NCBI RefSeq assembly: GCF_900095735.1
Contig: NZ_FNLO01000014.1
Location: forward strand, 62,001-126,000
Direction: 5' to 3'
Source of the DNA: Chitinasiproducens palmae
GTDB taxonomy: Bacteria; Pseudomonadota; Gammaproteobacteria; Burkholderiales; Burkholderiaceae
Length of the DNA stretch: 64,000 nucleotides
The position numbers and the translations under genes are program-made. The notes under the pieces were generated by a model. It made no database searches, was not told the DNA's origin, and saw only the letters and a list, made by a program, of their open reading frames with translations. Positions 9,493 through 18,080 of the stretch are shown here, one piece after another. Position 1 is the stretch's first letter. Each line of letters begins with the position of its first letter.

Positions 9493-10512
9493 ATGAATGA
9501 GTTAGGGAAAATGTCCGATCCGCAAGGCGTGCCGCGCGTCACTTTCATCGAAATCGACGAGGATGCGGCCGGCCAGCGCATCGACAACTTCCTCTTGCGA
9601 CTGTGCAAGGGCGTGCCAAAAAGTCATATCTATCGGGTGCTGCGCTCCGGCGAAGTACGGGTCAACAAGGGGCGGATCGACGCCACCTATCGGCTTGCCG
9701 TCGGCGACAGCGTGCGCGTGCCGCCGCTGCGCCTGCCGAGCGTCGATGAACGCGCGCACGCGCCGGTCCCGGTCGGAGCGCCGCTACCGATCCTGTTCGA
9801 GGACGCTCATCTGCTGGCGATCGACAAGCCCGCGGGCACGGCCGTGCACGGCGGCAGCGGGGTCAGCCACGGTGTCATCGAGCAACTGCGCCACCAACGG
9901 CCGGAAGCGCGCTTCCTCGAACTGGTGCATCGGCTCGACCGCGACACATCCGGTGTGCTGCTGCTGGCCAAGAAGCGCTCGGCGCTGGTGGCCATGCATG
10001 CGCAACTGCGCGAAGGGCAAACCGACAAGCGCTACCTGGCCTGCGTGGCGGGCGACTGGAGCGAGCCGAAGCGGGTCGTCACCGCGCCGCTGCACAAGTT
10101 CCTCACACCCGAAGGCGAGCGCCGCGTCGCGGTGCGCGACGACGGCCAGCGTGCCCATACGATCTTCCGCCTGCGCGAACGCTTTGCCGGCTACGCGCTG
10201 GTGGAGGCGGAACTGAAGACGGGCCGGACGCACCAGATTCGCGTTCACCTCGCGCACCTCGGCCGGCCGATCGTCGGCGACGACAAGTACGGCGACTTCG
10301 CGTTGAACAAGGCGCTGGCCCGGCAGGGCGCCCAGCCCGGCCTGAACCGGATGTTCCTGCATGCGGCCCGCCTCGGCTTCACGCACCCGGCCAGTGGCGA
10401 AGCCATGCACCTCGAGGCGGCGCTGCCGCTGGCTTGCGAGCGCTTTCTCGGGCAGTTGCGCGAGGTCGCGCGCACCCCGACGCCCGCCCCGGCGCCCACC
10501 CCGACGCACTGA
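9493..10512 (+). CDS. rluC: 23S rRNA pseudouridine synthase RluC
   Basis: RluC converts three uridines of 23S rRNA (955, 2504 and 2580 in E. coli) to pseudouridine. The 339-residue product has an N-terminal S4 RNA-binding domain (AAGQRIDNFLLRLCKGVPKS) and the RluA-family catalytic domain with HRLDRDTSGVLLLAKK, containing the catalytic Asp, and GRTHQIRVHLAHLG. Two starts are possible: ATG 9493 or ATG 9511 (MSDPQGV), which has AGGGAAA just upstream and would be six residues shorter. The C-terminus ends in a Pro/Thr run. Pairing with rne and the following HAD phosphatase is common in the Burkholderiaceae. Confidence 0.95.
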   Translation: MNELGKMSDPQGVPRVTFIEIDEDAAGQRIDNFLLRLCKGVPKSHIYRVLRSGEVRVNKGRIDATYRLAVGDSVRVPPLRLPSVDERAHAPVPVGAPLPILFEDAHLLAIDKPAGTAVHGGSGVSHGVIEQLRHQRPEARFLELVHRLDRDTSGVLLLAKKRSALVAMHAQLREGQTDKRYLACVAGDWSEPKRVVTAPLHKFLTPEGERRVAVRDDGQRAHTIFRLRERFAGYALVEAELKTGRTHQIRVHLAHLGRPIVGDDKYGDFALNKALARQGAQPGLNRMFLHAARLGFTHPASGEAMHLEAALPLACERFLGQLREVARTPTPAPAPTPTH

Positions 10513-10539
10513 TACGACGCAGTATTCACGGAGACTTCC

Positions 10540-11199
10540 ATGGCGCGACGCCGCTTTGATCTGATCATCTTCGATTGGGACGGTACGCTGAGCGACTCGA
10601 CCGCGCACATTACCTACAGCATCCAGGCGGCATGTCGGGACCTGCGCCTGCCGGTGCCCGGCGACGACGCCGCCAGCTACGTGATCGGTCTCGGACTGCG
10701 CGACGCGTTGCAATCCGTGACCCCGACCCTCGACCCGGCCGATTATCCTAAGCTGGCCGAGCGCTATCGCTATCACTATCTGACCGGCGAGCCCCAGTTG
10801 GCCCTGTTTGCCGGGGCGCGCGAGATGCTGCAGGCGCTGCGGCAGCAGGGCTATTTCCTGGCGGTGGCGACCGGCAAAAGCCGCGTCGGTCTGAATCGGG
10901 CGCTGGACACGGCGCGTATCGGGCCGTTCTTCGACGCCACCCGTTGCGCGGACGAAACGTTCTCGAAGCCGCACCCAGCGATGCTGCACGAACTGACCCG
11001 GGAGCTGGGCCAGGACGTCGGCCGCTCGGTGATGATCGGCGACACCACGCACGACCTGCGCATGGCCGAAAACGCCCGCATGGCGGGGATTGCGGTGACC
11101 TACGGCGCGCATCCGCGCAGTGCGCTCGACGAATGCGCGCCGATCTTCTCGGCAGACAGCATCGCGGCGCTGGCCGGCTGGCTCGACGCGCATGCCTGA
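10540..11199 (+). CDS. HAD-superfamily hydrolase, phosphoglycolate phosphatase-like
   Basis: A 219-residue HAD hydrolase. Motif I is IFDWDGTLSDS (both Asp present), motif II is VATGKSR, the conserved Lys lies in FSKPHPAM, and motif IV is MIGDTTHDLRMA. The helical cap between residues 20 and 85 is the type seen in Gph-like phosphatases. The true substrate cannot be read from sequence; phosphoglycolate or another small phosphate ester is likely. It lies 27 bp after rluC with a GGAGA ribosome-binding site, and its last codons overlap the start of the Rieske gene by 8 bp, so the three are probably co-transcribed. Confidence 0.85.
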   Translation: MARRRFDLIIFDWDGTLSDSTAHITYSIQAACRDLRLPVPGDDAASYVIGLGLRDALQSVTPTLDPADYPKLAERYRYHYLTGEPQLALFAGAREMLQALRQQGYFLAVATGKSRVGLNRALDTARIGPFFDATRCADETFSKPHPAMLHELTRELGQDVGRSVMIGDTTHDLRMAENARMAGIAVTYGAHPRSALDECAPIFSADSIAALAGWLDAHA

Positions 11200-11611
11200 G
11201 TTCGACGGCGGCGCGCCCGGCGGGGCGGAAGCCGAAGCAAGCGGCTGGCGCCGCGTCTGCGACGCGGGGCAACTGCGCGAGCGCGGCTGCGCGGTGCTGC
11301 TGCCGGTGCGGTGCGCGGGCCAGACGCTGGACGCGTTCTTCGTGCGCGTCGACGGCGTGGCCCGTGGTTATCTGAACCGTTGCGCGCACCAGAGCGTACC
11401 GCTCGACTGGAATCCGGGCCAGTTCTTCGACACGGACGGCCTGATCGTGTGTGCGATGCACGGTGCGCGTTTTCGGGCGGACGATGGTGTGTGCATCGAA
11501 GGTCCGTGCCGGGGCGGTCGCCTTCAGCCGTTGCAGGTCGTCGAGCGGCCGGACCCGGAAGGCGGTGGCGTCTACTGGCGGCCGGCCGAGCCGGTGTCGG
11601 CAATCGATTGA
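11192..11611 (+). CDS. Rieske [2Fe-2S] domain protein
   Basis: A 139-residue single-domain Rieske protein. The cluster ligands are visible as NRCAHQSV (Cys, His) and VCAMHGARF (Cys, His), with the usual spacing between the two boxes. There is no membrane anchor or oxygenase domain, so it resembles small soluble ferredoxin-like Rieske proteins. The ATG overlaps the stop of the HAD gene (translational coupling). The partner redox enzyme is not apparent in the window; its role next to rluC and sppA is unknown. Confidence 0.88.
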   Translation: MPEFDGGAPGGAEAEASGWRRVCDAGQLRERGCAVLLPVRCAGQTLDAFFVRVDGVARGYLNRCAHQSVPLDWNPGQFFDTDGLIVCAMHGARFRADDGVCIEGPCRGGRLQPLQVVERPDPEGGGVYWRPAEPVSAID

Positions 11612-11661
11612 GCGTTCAGACGTACCGCCGGTCCGGCCGTGCCCGGCGCAGTCATCGGGCC

Positions 11662-11716
11662 GTCACGTGGCCGTAACTTGGTCCTAGCTTGACCCTAACT
11701 CGACCATAACTTGGCC
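11662..11716. repeat. five imperfect 11-bp direct repeats before sppA
   Basis: Consecutive 11-mers: gtcacgtggcc, gtaacttggtc, ctagcttgacc, ctaactcgacc, ataacttggcc. The consensus is roughly NtaacttgNcc. The period is close to one helical turn, so every copy presents the same face of the helix. The array ends about 47 bp upstream of the sppA ATG. It may be a slippage product, or a set of operator sites; the sequence alone does not decide. Confidence 0.75.
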
Positions 11717-11763
11717 ATAGCGCGGCCGGAACCGGCATTCATCCACTCTATTCCAACTGATCC

Positions 11764-12753
11764 ATGTCAAATCTCGATTACCGGCCGCAGGGCGACGCCC
11801 GTTGGGAGCGCGCCGCGCTCGAAACCATCGCACTGGCGGCGATCCGCGAACAGCGCGCCGCACGGCGTTGGCGCATCTTCTTCAGGCTGGTCTATCTGCT
11901 GATCTTCCTGTTCGTGATCGGCAATCTGGTGTTCTTCTCCGGCTGGTCGGAAACCTCCAGCCGGCACACCGCACTGGTCAAGCTGACCGGCGAGATCGCC
12001 GACGAAAAGCTGGCCAATGCCCGCGATATTGGCTCGGCGCTCGACAAGGCATTCGCCGACAGCGGCAGCGTCGGCGTCGTGCTGGAGATCAACAGCCCGG
12101 GCGGCAGCCCGGTGCAGTCTGGCATCCTCTACAAGCGGATTCGCGATCTGCGCAAGCAGTACCCGAAGAAGCCGCTGTATGTCGTCATCGACGACATCTG
12201 TGCTTCCGGTGGTTATTACGTCGCCGCGGCGGCCGACAGGATCTATGTCGACCCCGCCAGCTTGATCGGCTCGATCGGCGTGATCTACAACGGCTTCGGC
12301 TTTGCCGGCTTGATGGATCGGGCGGGCGTCGAGCGGCGCGTGCAGACGGCCGGCGCGAACAAGGATTTCCTCGATCCGTTCAAGCCGCAGAGCGACGCGG
12401 CCAAGGCACATCTGCAGACCATGCTCGACCAGATCCATGCGCAATTCATCGCGGCGGTGAAGGCCGGACGCGGCGCGCGCCTGAAGGAAACGCCGGAAAC
12501 CTTCTCCGGTCTGGTCTGGACCGGCGAGCAGGGCGTGGCAATGGGGCTGGCCGACGGCTACGGCAGCGTTGAATCCGTCGCGCGCGATGTGCTCAAGGCG
12601 AAGGACATCGTCGAATACGAGGAGCGCGGCAGCCTCAGCGAGCGACTCAATCGTCGCATCGGCACCACGCTGGGTGCGAGCCTTGCCACGGCGTTTGCCG
12701 ACGCGGCCGAGCGGCTGGGCCTGCACGGCGCATCGGCCGACGCGCTCCGCTGA
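11764..12753 (+). CDS. sppA: S49-family signal peptide peptidase (SppA type)
   Basis: A 329-residue membrane protease that degrades cleaved signal peptides or membrane-protein fragments. It has one N-terminal transmembrane helix (about residues 40-60, LVYLLIFLFVIGNLVFF) and one S49 protease domain with INSPGGSPVQSG and the nucleophile region DDICASGGYYVAAAAD, followed by SLIGSIGVI. This is the short single-domain form, not the double-domain E. coli SppA. It stands alone behind the repeat array and converges on the downstream methyltransferase gene. Confidence 0.92.
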   Translation: MSNLDYRPQGDARWERAALETIALAAIREQRAARRWRIFFRLVYLLIFLFVIGNLVFFSGWSETSSRHTALVKLTGEIADEKLANARDIGSALDKAFADSGSVGVVLEINSPGGSPVQSGILYKRIRDLRKQYPKKPLYVVIDDICASGGYYVAAAADRIYVDPASLIGSIGVIYNGFGFAGLMDRAGVERRVQTAGANKDFLDPFKPQSDAAKAHLQTMLDQIHAQFIAAVKAGRGARLKETPETFSGLVWTGEQGVAMGLADGYGSVESVARDVLKAKDIVEYEERGSLSERLNRRIGTTLGASLATAFADAAERLGLHGASADALR

Positions 12754-12879
12754 GTTCCAGCGGACGGGGTGGGGCGGGTCGGTTTTCGCCAACGGTGGGG
12801 AGACACCGCTCCGAAGCTGGCTTGACTGCGGCACGGGCTCCGGCGGGTGTCTTAGCAAGGACGGGCTGCCGTCGGATGG

Positions 12880-12927
12880 CGTCCGGGCACGTCCGATTAC
12901 GGCCCGGGCACGTCCCGGGCACGTCCG
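12880..12927. repeat. short cgtccgggca direct repeats
   Basis: About four copies of a 10-11 bp unit related to cgtcccgggca, some interrupted, in the gap between the convergent sppA and methyltransferase genes. The rest of the 245-bp gap shows no gene. Confidence 0.65.
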
Positions 12928-12998
12928 GTTGCGTCGCCTCGCGCCGGTCAGCGGCGCGACCGGCGTGTTCGTCTGCGGCTGAGCCGCGCGCCGGCAAG

Positions 12999-13730
12999 TT
13001 ACTGCGCGAGCAGCATGAAGATCGTCGGCCGCTTCTTCATGTCCGGGATACGCCCACTGCTCATCCGCTTGCGCCATTCCGCAACGGAGGCGCTGGCCAC
13101 CGTCTCGCCCGCCAGAGTGAGGTCGATCGCCAGCGAGAGCCGGGTGGTGGGCTGGCAGTCCGCGAGCAGGGCCTCGAACAGCGCGGCGTTCCGATAGGGC
13201 GTCTCGATGAAGACTTGCGTCTGGCGGTGCCGGCGCGAGTGGCCCTCCAGTTCGGTCAGCACCCGTCGCCGTTCGCCCGCGTCGGTGGGCAGATAGCCGT
13301 TGAACGCGAAGCGTTGCCCGTCCAGCCCCGAGGCCATCAGCGCCAACAGTATCGAACTGGGCCCAACCAACGGACGGACCGTCAGTCCCCGCTCGTGTGC
13401 GCGCCTGACCAGCGCCGCGCCCGGGTCGGCCACCGCGGGGCAGCCGGCCTCGGACACCAGGCCGGCGTCGCGGCCGTCGAGCAAGGGCCCGAGCAGGGCA
13501 TCGACCGCATCCGCAGGCGTCTTGACGTTCAATTCCCTGATCTCGATTTCCTGCAGCGGCCGCGTCACGCCCAATTGCTTCAGGTAGGCGCGCGTCGTCT
13601 TCGCGTTCTCGCCGACGAAATAGTCGAGTCGCAGGGCCAGCGCGCGCACTTCGGCCGGCAGGACGAATGGCAGGTGTTCGGGTGCGCTGTCGCCCAGCGT
13701 ATTCGGAATCAGATAAAGCGTGCCGTTCAT
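12999..13730 (-). CDS. SAM-dependent methyltransferase, tetrapyrrole-methylase fold (RsmI-related)
   Basis: A 243-residue protein of the tetrapyrrole methylase superfamily, related to RsmI, which 2'-O-methylates C1402 of 16S rRNA. Family signs are [10 protein letters not shown] at the N-terminus, [16 protein letters not shown] and [17 protein letters not shown], then FIETPYRN. It is shorter than canonical RsmI and lacks its C-terminal extension, so it is better treated as a paralogue of unknown substrate. Its start codon overlaps the stop of yceF (ATGA), indicating translational coupling in a two-gene leftward unit. Confidence 0.82.
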   Translation of the reverse strand: MNGTLYLIPNTLGDSAPEHLPFVLPAEVRALALRLDYFVGENAKTTRAYLKQLGVTRPLQEIEIRELNVKTPADAVDALLGPLLDGRDAGLVSEAGCPAVADPGAALVRRAHERGLTVRPLVGPSSILLALMASGLDGQRFAFNGYLPTDAGERRRVLTELEGHSRRHRQTQVFIETPYRNAALFEALLADCQPTTRLSLAIDLTLAGETVASASVAEWRKRMSSGRIPDMKKRPTIFMLLAQ

Positions 13731-14356
13731 GAGTCAGTCGTCAGAATGGGAAAGCCAATGGCGCGCAGCATGCCGCACAGGGCGATCAGCGGCAGGCCGA
13801 CGAGGGCGGTCGGATCGTCGCTGCGCATCGATTCGAGCAATGCGATGCCCAGTGCCTCCGATTTCGCACTGCCAGCCACGTCGTACGGTTGCTCGGCCAG
13901 CAGATAGGCTTCGAGCTCCGCATCCGCCAGGTCGCGAAAGCGCACATGGGTGATGACGTCCGCGCGTTCCGCGGCCTGAGTGCCCGTATCGACCACACAC
14001 AGCGCGGTGTGAAACGCCACCTCGCGGCCGCGCATGATCCGCAACTGGGCCAGCGCGGCGGCGTGCGTGCCCGGTTTGCCGATCTGTTGCCCGTCCAGCG
14101 TCGCCACCTGGTCGGAGCCGATCACCACGCAGCCGTTGCGGTCCTCCGCCACCGCGCGCGCCTTGGCCTCGGCGAGGCGCAGCGCGGTCGCCTCCGGCGA
14201 CTCGCCGGGCAGTGGCGTTTCGTCCACCTGCGGCGCCACCACATCGAAGGGCAGGCGCAGGCGGCCCAGCAGTTCGCGACGGTAGGGCGAGGTCGACGCC
14301 AGGATCAATCGGCGCGGGTCGGCCGGAACGGCGGTGCGCGTGTCGGCTTGGATCAT
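13727..14356 (-). CDS. yceF: Maf-like 7-methyl-GTP pyrophosphatase YceF
   Basis: A Maf/HAM1-fold nucleotide pyrophosphatase of 209 residues. The N-terminal box [17 protein letters not shown] and the following [13 protein letters not shown] match the YceF subfamily, which hydrolyses 7-methyl-GTP and thus clears a modified nucleotide. VIGSDQV holds the catalytic Asp. I start at MIQADTR, because the frame upstream runs into a 21-bp repeat array that encodes only a basic repetitive peptide. The gene diverges from yceD, an arrangement related to the yceF-yceD-rpmF neighbourhood of enterobacteria. Confidence 0.92.
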   Translation of the reverse strand: MIQADTRTAVPADPRRLILASTSPYRRELLGRLRLPFDVVAPQVDETPLPGESPEATALRLAEAKARAVAEDRNGCVVIGSDQVATLDGQQIGKPGTHAAALAQLRIMRGREVAFHTALCVVDTGTQAAERADVITHVRFRDLADAELEAYLLAEQPYDVAGSAKSEALGIALLESMRSDDPTALVGLPLIALCGMLRAIGFPILTTDS

Positions 14357-14369
14357 TGAGCTTAAGTTA

Positions 14370-14398
14370 TTGACCGGAAAAGGGTAAGGGGTTAAAAT
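14370..14398 (+). promoter_or_regulatory. promoter of the yceD-rpmF-fatty acid operon
   Basis: TTGACC (14370-14375) and TAAAAT (14393-14398) are separated by exactly 17 bases, a very good sigma-70 pattern. It faces right, toward yceD. Transcription would start at about 14405, inside the first copy of the 21-bp repeat, giving a leader of roughly 420 nt. The -35 lies only 14 bp from the yceF start codon on the other strand. Confidence 0.75.
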
Positions 14399-14400
14399 CA

Positions 14401-14482
14401 CGCGCTTTTTACGGCTGCGCTCGCGCTTTTTACGGCTGCGCTCGCGCTTTCGACGGCTGCGCTCGCGCTTTCGACGGCTGCG
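14401..14482. repeat. four tandem copies of a 21-bp repeat
   Basis: The unit contains gcgctttttacggctgcg; copies 1 and 2 have ttttta and copies 3 and 4 have tttcga at the same position, so they form two near-identical pairs. The period is exactly 21 bp. The array lies directly at the predicted start of the yceD-rpmF transcript, in the yceF-yceD divergent gap (14357-14822). The remainder of that gap (about 14483-14822) shows no gene. Confidence 0.95.
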
Positions 14483-14822
14483 TGCAGGTGCCGCGCCGTT
14501 CCGGCCACGGGCTCGGCCAAGGTCGCCCGCCTCGTCGCCGCAGGCGTTCGGGGTAGGCTGCGGCGGGCGCACCGATGCCGCCGGTGGCCGATACGAGGCC
14601 CGCATCGCCTGGATTACTGCGGTGCCGTCCCTGCGGTGCGGTCACTGTGACGCGGCAACTGCGCGATGGTACCTGCTTCGCGCGGCCCGGGCGGCGCCCG
14701 ATCGGGTTATCGCATGCAATGCGGAGTGCGATGCGACGATCATCCGCGGCGCTGGCCGCAGCAGCAACCGCAGCCCCGGAACCGGGCCGCAGACAGGCCG
14801 TGCGACGGCTGGAGATAAGCGA

Positions 14823-15485
14823 ATGAAGCCCGAAGACAAAGCGGTGCCGCCGGAGACGGGCACGGACGTCGGCGACACGCCTGACGCGGCCGCGCAAAGC
14901 GCGGCGCTGGCGCGCTGGCGCGCCGTCGATCTGTTCGAATGGACGCGCCGTGGCCTGTCGTTCGAGGGCGCGGTGCCCCTCTCGGCGCTGCCGCGCATCG
15001 TTGAAATGTTGCCGGCAGGCGTGCCGGACGAAGCGAAGGACACCCCGGTTACGTTCACCGCGCGCGCGGCCATGCAGCGCGAAGGCGGCGCGGTGCGGCC
15101 GACGCTGGATCTCCATGTCTCGGGACTGACCTGGCTGGAATGCCAGGACTGCCTGGGCCCGTTCGAGTTGCCGATCGAGATCGATACGCCGTTCCGGGTG
15201 GTGCAGACCGAAGAGCAGGCCGACGCGATTCCGCTCGACGACGACGGTCCGGATGTGATCGTCGGCTCGGCGACTTTCGACCTGCTCGACCTGATCGACG
15301 AGGAAATCGCGCTGTCGCTGCCGATGGTGCCGCGGCACGAGACCTGTCCGACGGCGAACGCGGACGATTCGGTGGCCCCGATCGTGTTCGACGATACGGC
15401 CGCTGCGCCGGCCGAGGAAGGCGAGCGCCGCCGTCCGTTCGCCGGCCTGGCCGAGATGATCGAGCGCAAGCGCAACACGCACTGA
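14823..15485 (+). CDS. yceD: YceD family protein (DUF177), 23S rRNA accumulation factor
   Basis: A 220-residue DUF177 protein. The conserved core is LTWLECQDCLGPF, with the CxxC of the family, followed by a strongly acidic segment (ADAIPLDDDGPDVIV) and LLDLIDEEIALSLPMVP. YceD homologues are needed for normal 23S rRNA levels in bacteria and plant chloroplasts. The start MKPEDKA gives the expected length and excludes an upstream extension without similarity. It precedes rpmF, a link conserved across many bacteria. Confidence 0.9.
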   Translation: MKPEDKAVPPETGTDVGDTPDAAAQSAALARWRAVDLFEWTRRGLSFEGAVPLSALPRIVEMLPAGVPDEAKDTPVTFTARAAMQREGGAVRPTLDLHVSGLTWLECQDCLGPFELPIEIDTPFRVVQTEEQADAIPLDDDGPDVIVGSATFDLLDLIDEEIALSLPMVPRHETCPTANADDSVAPIVFDDTAAAPAEEGERRRPFAGLAEMIERKRNTH

Positions 15486-15696
15486 CTTGTCTTCGGGGCA
15501 GTGCAGGGCCGCTGCCCGCACCACCGCTTGACGGTGGCGTGGCCCGGCCACCCCGGTTTTCGCCGTGCCGAAGCATGCCGCCAGCGCGGCGCGCCGGTGC
15601 AGCATTTTTCCGACGCTGACATGGACCGGCTCGCCAAAGCCGAGCGGTCGGCCAAGCGTTTTATGTTACACTCCGGACCCTCACAGGAGCACTCTC

Positions 15697-15876
15697 ATGG
15701 CAGTTCAGCAAAACAAGAAGTCGCCGTCGAAGCGCGGCATGCACCGTTCGCACGACTTCCTCGAGACCGCGCCGCTGGCCGTCGAAGGCACGTCGGGCGA
15801 GGTCCATCGCCGTCACCACGTCAGCCCGAACGGTTTCTACCGCGGCAAGAAGGTCCTCAAGACCAAGAACGACTGA
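15697..15876 (+). CDS. rpmF: 50S ribosomal protein L32
   Basis: A 59-residue basic protein with the L32 start [19 protein letters not shown] and the conserved [15 protein letters not shown]. No zinc-binding cysteines are present, so this is the C-minus type typical of proteobacteria. A clear CAGGAG ribosome-binding site lies 10 bases upstream. It lies between yceD and plsX, the usual coupling of ribosome and lipid synthesis genes, and is followed by an intrinsic terminator. Confidence 0.97.
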   Translation: MAVQQNKKSPSKRGMHRSHDFLETAPLAVEGTSGEVHRRHHVSPNGFYRGKKVLKTKND

Positions 15877-15924
15877 CGTTCGCTGCGCCGCATCGCGACG
15901 ATGAGGCGATCAGCGTGCGAAAAC

Positions 15925-15949
15925 AGCGGCATCGGTTTGCCGCTTTTTT
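15925..15949 (+). terminator. intrinsic terminator after rpmF
   Basis: A 7-bp stem (AGCGGCA with TGCCGCT) around a 6-base loop, followed by six T residues. It lies 49 bp after the rpmF stop and 20 bp before the plsX start, so it should reduce readthrough from the ribosomal-protein gene into the lipid genes. Confidence 0.85.
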
Positions 15950-15968
15950 GCGCCCAACGATCTGGTAG

Positions 15969-17042
15969 ATGACCGTCAAACTCACAGTCGATTGCATGGG
16001 CGGCGACTTTGGTCCGTCCGTCACCGTGCCGGCCGCTGTCGATTTTGTCCGTTCGCATGATGATGTCGAGCTGATTCTGGTCGGCCTGCGGGACGCGATC
16101 GATGCGCAGCTCGACCGAGCCGGGGCGAAGGCGCAAGCGCGCCTGCGCGTGGCGCCGGCCAGCGAGGTCGTCGCCATGGACGATCCGATCGAGGTCGCGC
16201 TGCGACGCAAGAAGGACTCGTCGATGCGCGTCGCGCTCAATCTCGTCAAGGACGGGGAGGCGCAGGGCTGCGTGTCGGCCGGCAATACCGGCGCCTTGAT
16301 GGCCGTGTCCCGCTACGTCCTCAAGACGCTGGCCGGCATCGAACGGCCCGCGCTCGCCACCTTCATGCCCAGCCAGCAAGGCCACACGATGGTGCTCGAC
16401 CTGGGCGCCAACGTCGATTGCGAGCCGCAGCATCTGCTGCAGTTCGCCGAGATGGGGCATGCGTTCGTCTCGGCCGTCGATGGCAAGGAGCGGCCCACCA
16501 TCGGCCTGCTCAACATCGGCGAGGAAGTCATCAAGGGCAACGATGTCATCAAGCGCGCCGGCGAACTGCTGCGCGCCAGCACCTTGAACTTCCACGGCAA
16601 CGTCGAAGGCAACGACATCTTCAAGGGCACCACCGACGTCGTGGTCTGCGACGGCTTCGTCGGCAACGCGGTGCTGAAGGCCTCCGAAGGGCTGGCGCAG
16701 ATGTTGATGGGGATGATCCGCGAGGAATTCGGCCGCTCGGTGTTCTCCAAGGTGGGCGCGATCTGCGCGCTGCCGGTCCTCAAGCGGCTGAAGCGCCGCA
16801 CCGATCACCGCCGCTACAGCGGCGCGGTGCTGCTCGGACTGCGCGGACTGGTCATCAAGAGCCACGGTTCGGCGGATGCGTATGCGTTCGGCGTCGCGCT
16901 CGAGCGCAGCTACCAGGCCGTGCGCAACGGCGTGCAACAGCGGCTGGCGCAGGCGCTCGAAGAAAACCATCTCGATCCGGTCCAGGCCGACGTGCCGCAG
17001 GCCGACCTTACCCAGCGCGCGCCGCTTGACGCGAGAGCATGA
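15969..17042 (+). CDS. plsX: phosphate acyltransferase PlsX
   Basis: PlsX converts acyl-ACP and phosphate to acyl-phosphate, the acyl donor for PlsY in phospholipid synthesis. The 357-residue protein begins [20 protein letters not shown] and contains [24 protein letters not shown] and [10 protein letters not shown], all typical. The C-terminus is extended by about 20 residues relative to the conserved core. Its stop overlaps the fabH start by four bases, so the two are translationally coupled. Confidence 0.96.
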   Translation: MTVKLTVDCMGGDFGPSVTVPAAVDFVRSHDDVELILVGLRDAIDAQLDRAGAKAQARLRVAPASEVVAMDDPIEVALRRKKDSSMRVALNLVKDGEAQGCVSAGNTGALMAVSRYVLKTLAGIERPALATFMPSQQGHTMVLDLGANVDCEPQHLLQFAEMGHAFVSAVDGKERPTIGLLNIGEEVIKGNDVIKRAGELLRASTLNFHGNVEGNDIFKGTTDVVVCDGFVGNAVLKASEGLAQMLMGMIREEFGRSVFSKVGAICALPVLKRLKRRTDHRRYSGAVLLGLRGLVIKSHGSADAYAFGVALERSYQAVRNGVQQRLAQALEENHLDPVQADVPQADLTQRAPLDARA

Positions 17043-18034
17043 TGTCGAATCGTTCCCTGCATTCCCGGATCATCGGTACGGGCAGTTATCTGCCGCCGCG
17101 CCGCGTCAGCAACGGCGAACTGGCGCACATCCTCAGTACCGAGCACGGTGTCGAGACCAGTGACGCGTGGATCGTCGAGCGCACGGGCATTGCCGCGCGC
17201 CATTTCGCGGACGCCCATGTCGCAAGCAGCGATCTGGCCCGCGAGGCAGCGCTGCGCGCCATCGAAGCGGCCGACGTCGATCCGCAGTCGATCGATCTGA
17301 TCATCGTCGCGACCTCGACGCCCGACTACGTCTTTCCCAGCACCGCCTGCCTGCTGCAGAACAAGCTCGGCATCACCAACCAGTGTGCCGCCTTCGACAT
17401 GCAGGCGGTGTGTTCGGGCTTCGTCTATGCGCTGGCGACCGCCGACGGCCTGCTCAAGAGCGGCGTGCACAAGCGCGCGCTGGTGGTCGGCGCGGAGACC
17501 TTCTCGCGTCTGCTCGACTTCAAGGACCGCACCACCTGCGTGCTGTTCGGCGACGGCGCGGGCGCGGTCGTGCTGGAGGCTTCGGGCGAGCCGGGCATCC
17601 TGGCCAGTGCGCTGCACGCCGATGGCAGCCATGTGGGCATGCTGTGCGTGCCAGGCAACGTCAATGGCGGCGTGGTGCAGGGCAGTGCGTTCCTACACAT
17701 GGACGGCCAGGCGGTCTTCAAGCTGGCCGTGTCGGTGCTGGACAAGGTGGCGCGCGAGGCGCTCGAGCGCGCCGGCTGCGAGGCCGGCCAGCTCGACTGG
17801 CTGATCCCCCACCAGGCCAATATCCGGATCATGCAGAGCACCTGCAAGCGCCTGGGCCTGCCGCCGGAAAAGATGGTCGTCACCGTGCACGAACACGGCA
17901 ACACGTCGGCTGCCTCCGTGCCGCTGGCGCTCGACGCGGCGGTACGCGACGGCCGCATCCAGCGCGGCCAGCTGTTGATGCTCGAGGGCGTCGGCGGCGG
18001 CTTTACCTGGGGCGCCACGTTGCTGCGCTACTGA
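17039..18034 (+). CDS. fabH: beta-ketoacyl-ACP synthase III FabH
   Basis: FabH condenses acetyl-CoA with malonyl-ACP to start each fatty acid chain. The 331-residue product has the catalytic Cys125 in [11 protein letters not shown], His in IPHQANIRI and Asn in [10 protein letters not shown]. Two overlapping starts exist (17039 and 17042); the first forms ATGA with the plsX stop. Length is normal. It is followed 46 bp later by fabD. Confidence 0.97.
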   Translation: MMSNRSLHSRIIGTGSYLPPRRVSNGELAHILSTEHGVETSDAWIVERTGIAARHFADAHVASSDLAREAALRAIEAADVDPQSIDLIIVATSTPDYVFPSTACLLQNKLGITNQCAAFDMQAVCSGFVYALATADGLLKSGVHKRALVVGAETFSRLLDFKDRTTCVLFGDGAGAVVLEASGEPGILASALHADGSHVGMLCVPGNVNGGVVQGSAFLHMDGQAVFKLAVSVLDKVAREALERAGCEAGQLDWLIPHQANIRIMQSTCKRLGLPPEKMVVTVHEHGNTSAASVPLALDAAVRDGRIQRGQLLMLEGVGGGFTWGATLLRY

Positions 18035-18080
18035 GCGCCGCGCCGACGATCCGATACGCCATTTCGATCAAGCCAAATCG

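Noticed and set aside
14401-14482. Possible CRISPR array
   Set aside because: The 21-bp units are directly contiguous with no spacers and no cas genes; it is a simple tandem repeat.
14357-14605. An N-terminal extension of YceF with RSRRKRE repeats
   Set aside because: It is just the 21-bp DNA repeat read in frame; YceF homology starts at MIQADTR and the region has the promoter of the opposite operon.
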